Source: Orientallactaga sibirica | Taxonomy: Eukaryota; Chordata; Mammalia; Rodentia; Dipodidae | Length of the DNA stretch: 64,000 bases | Direction of reading: 5' to 3' | Assembly: GCA_036365145.1 (NCBI GenBank) | Contig: JAEOAD010000029.1 | Coordinates: forward strand, 26,706,001 to 26,770,000 | Shown here: positions 61,640 to 64,000 of the stretch, one piece after another | How the letters are laid out: the number at the start of each line of letters is the position of its first letter | How positions within the stretch are numbered: the stretch's first letter is position 1 | Notes under the pieces: model-generated | Databases searched by the model: none | What the model saw: the letters and a program-made list of their open reading frames with translations, nothing else | What the model was told of the DNA's origin: nothing | Position numbers and translations under genes: made by a program

Positions 61640-61850
61640 TAATTATTTACAAGAAAGAGAAAGGAAGGAAGGAAGGAAGAAAGGAAGGAGGGAGGGAAAT
61701 AGGAATATAGAGAGAGAATGAGCACACCAGGGCCTCTAACCACTGCAAACAAACTCCAGACACATGCACCACCTTGTGCATCTGGCTTGATGTGGGTCCT
61801 TTGGCTTTGCAGGCAAGCACCTTAACTGCTACGTCATCTCTTCAGCCCCA
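61640..61850 (-). mobile_element. DIP SINE with GGAA-rich tract
   Basis: AAGGAAGGAAGGAAGAAAGG replaces the GA tract; ends GTCATCTCTTCAGCCCC. AGCTGTCTTT at 61851 matches 61094 and 60910. Confidence 0.92.
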
Positions 61851-62464
61851 CAGCTGTCTTTACTGACTTCATCTCTTCCTATTTTGTCCACTTCTCCACT
61901 GGATCCAGCTGGCTTTGGAGTTTACACAGTTGTGTCTTTTGTATATAATTAGCATCTTGTCTACATCTTCATTCCAGTTTCTGATAAATATGTTACATGG
62001 GGTGAATCTGAAGGCTGCAAATCTCCCAGACCCACACTGGGCTGACAGCCAAGGTTCTTTCAGGTCCCTCTTATTAGTTCTGCAATCTCCAGAGCAGCCT
62101 TCTCAACAGAGAAGGTGGAAATGCAATTGAAAATAAGTGATTCAGCTTTCTCTAAACCATCTGTGAACAGTGTACAGTCTGTTCCAAGCAGCAGGCTGAA
62201 ATGTTTTCACATATGAATTACACCCCAAGCCGTAAGCGAACACAAAGCATGAGAACTATTAAGTTATTCATCCATTCATCTACTCCACATGCATCTCCAG
62301 ATTTCATAATTATCTTCCATACCCAGAATACTGCCAGATACTTCAAACATAGTCAGTAAATATTTACTGAAGTGTATGTGTGAATGTCACAGAAGATATC
62401 CAGGAAAAATCTCCAAATGGGACCTGACACTGATACCACCAGGTTATGAATTTTCTACTTCCTA
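61851..62464. other. Repeat-free island
   Basis: About 610 bp, no recognised repeat and no coding signal. Confidence 0.5.
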
Positions 62465-62775
62465 GTGTGCCCGTTATTTGCTGCTATGTAACAAAAATAT
62501 CCAGAAACTTAATAACCTAAAACAACTGTAATCTTCATTTTGCTAATAAGTTTGCAACATGAGCAGGGACAGCTTGCCTGTGCTTCACAAACATGTGGTC
62601 TTCCCTTGCAGATGCTGGCTTCTTCAGAGCCTGGAGGCACCCCTAGAGTCAGTGACACAGAGCCATGTGGTCTTTTTATGGCCTGGTCTCATAAGTCACA
62701 AAGGAGCATTCTGCCACATTTTATTGACTCAATCAAAGTCACTAAGGCCAACCTATAGATAAGAAATAGTGGGCA
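62465..62775 (+). mobile_element. Ancient mammalian repeat, LTR/ERVL-like (unnamed)
   Basis: CCCGTTATTTGCTGCTATGT, AACAAAAATATCCAGAAACT, TGGCCTGGTCTCATAAGTCA, ATTTTATTGACTCAATCAAA. Confidence 0.6.
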
Positions 62776-63340
62776 TGGGCTGGGGAAATGGCTCAGGGCT
62801 TAAGGAATGGTGGGCAAAGTGTCAAAGAATATGCAGATATTTTCACATCATTGCCCTTGGGATTGTATGAGGCTACCAGATCCTACTACTGTCTTTAGCA
62901 CAAATGCCAAATAACATTACATCATGCTGTATATGTTAAATATATAGCACAATAAAATTTATTTTTAAAAAAAGCTGCCTGCTTTCTACAGATGAGCTGT
63001 ACTGAGCAAAAATAAGGAATGTCTACAAGTCTGTGTAAAGCTCCTTTGTTTGGGAATCCTGCAGGCTTGCTCTCACGTCTTACAGCTATATCTAGAAGAA
63101 TCAGATTCCTTTGTTTCCTAAATAAAAGGAAGTTTGGAATTGGAGGTGACCATGGGTCCAAATTAGGACAACTGAATGTTCGTCCTGCACAGCTCAGGGT
63201 AGGGCCCAGAAAGGCAATACCCAAATAATTGTTGGCATTGCATCCTACGAATCAAGTGCATGTAAAACCCTCCCAAGAGTCTGTGTCTAGAGGACTGAAT
63301 ACTGTCCCATTCAAGCTTAGCAAATCCTTCACGAGTATAT
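62776..63340. other. Mostly unassigned
   Basis: Starts with a DIP/ID-like scrap (GGGCTGGGGAAATGGCTCAG). A 3'-end-like AATAAAATTTATTTTTAAAA lies at 62950-62970. The rest is repeat-free. Confidence 0.4.
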
Positions 63341-63660
63341 GGTAGAAACTGCTTCAGGTCCACCCAACCCAGCTTTCTTTTTCTCCAGGGCACAGCTACT
63401 CTCGATATCCTGGCCTCCCCGGCAGTTAGGATGAGACCATGTGACCAAGTCCTGGCCAAAGAAATAAGAAGAGACTTAGTGAAGACTACTTCTGAGCCTG
63501 GGCCACAAAAATCTACTGTGGCCCTTTAACCTCTCCTTTTGTCTAATGCCTGGACGGAGACTAGCGACACGACCATATTAGCATAGGATATTGCTGCATA
63601 CGTAGAAATTGAACTTCTATTACCTTAAGCCACCTTGCAAACGGTTTAGTTGTTTGTCTA
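63341..63660 (+). mobile_element. Ancient mammalian repeat (possible)
   Basis: ATGTGACCAAGTCCTGGCCA, CTTCTATTACCTTAAGCCAC: wording typical of old mammalian LTR/MER repeats. Low confidence. Confidence 0.4.
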
Positions 63661-64000
63661 CCTAGACTGTGAAGCTTAATTTTCATTCAGGAAATGTTTG
63701 CTCTTCTTCATCGCCTACCATGAGTGGAATACACTCTACTCGAACACTAGAAAGAGAAATGGGTATGGCATCATCACCCTTGGGCTGTGAATATCTAACG
63801 GTTAATACCTAAAGATGGTGTACAGCCTGAAAAATTCAACTTTTCCTGGAAAGATGTGAAGTGCATTATACTACACCGGAAAAGGGTTAATAAGAAAGGC
63901 GAGAGGCGAGAAGGTCTGTAGGGATGTGGACTTTTAAAAATAGGGTTCAAGGTTAATCCAAGGAGTAAAGCCGCACCCTCTGTCTGATACAGTGTTGCAA
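63661..64000. other. No recognised feature
   Basis: Repeat-free to the window end. Confidence 0.45.

Overview
The window is mammalian nuclear DNA from a rodent, most likely a jerboa (Dipodidae). The evidence is the repeat content. There are dozens of copies of a tRNA-derived SINE of about 200-230 bp with pol III A and B boxes, a CT-rich 3' part and an AATAAA-rich tail. I call it DIP, after the B2-superfamily SINE of dipodids; that name is recalled, not searched. Just as common is a 7SL-derived B1 of about 145 bp whose wording fits dipodid B1. B4 (ID+B1 fusion), ID, MIR, L2, several LINE-1 lineages and ERVL/MaLR-type LTR elements complete the set. I found no convincing host exon, tRNA, rRNA, CRISPR array or bacterial-type gene. 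Almost every open frame lies in a SINE, a microsatellite or an L1 remnant, so this is intergenic or intronic DNA.

Layout. 1-9.6 kb: B1 and DIP copies, a 330-bp homopurine tract, L1 3'UTR pieces and a solo LTR. 9.6-15.5 kb: B4, a dimeric DIP insertion, an old MLT-like LTR and a 5'-truncated L1 with clear target-site duplications (TSDs). 15.5-23.8 kb: a MaLR LTR with part of its interior and a scrambled B1 locus, two repeat-poor islands, and an old L1 3'UTR. 23.8-35.6 kb: one fossil, apparently near full-length L1 on the minus strand. It is split by at least 12 later insertions, including a complete LTR-interior-LTR MaLR element with TSD, primer-binding-like site and purine tract. 36.6-39.5 kb: a B4 broken by B1, DIP and L1, a 363-bp tandem duplication, an LTR and another L1 3'UTR. 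40.7-42.6 kb and 47.9-49.8 kb: plus-strand L1s that keep the ORF2 C-terminus; the second sits in a three-level nest with exact TSDs. 50-64 kb: more L1 tails, LTRs, a four-member antisense B1 cluster, DIP fold-back structures and ancient mammalian repeats.

Nothing here works as an operon or pathway. The content is a layered record of retrotransposition: L1 supplies the likely machinery, and B1, DIP, B4 and ID are its passengers. The L1 coding remnants all carry stops, frameshifts or truncations. All coordinates and family calls were made by eye; precise family names need a RepeatMasker or Dfam run.
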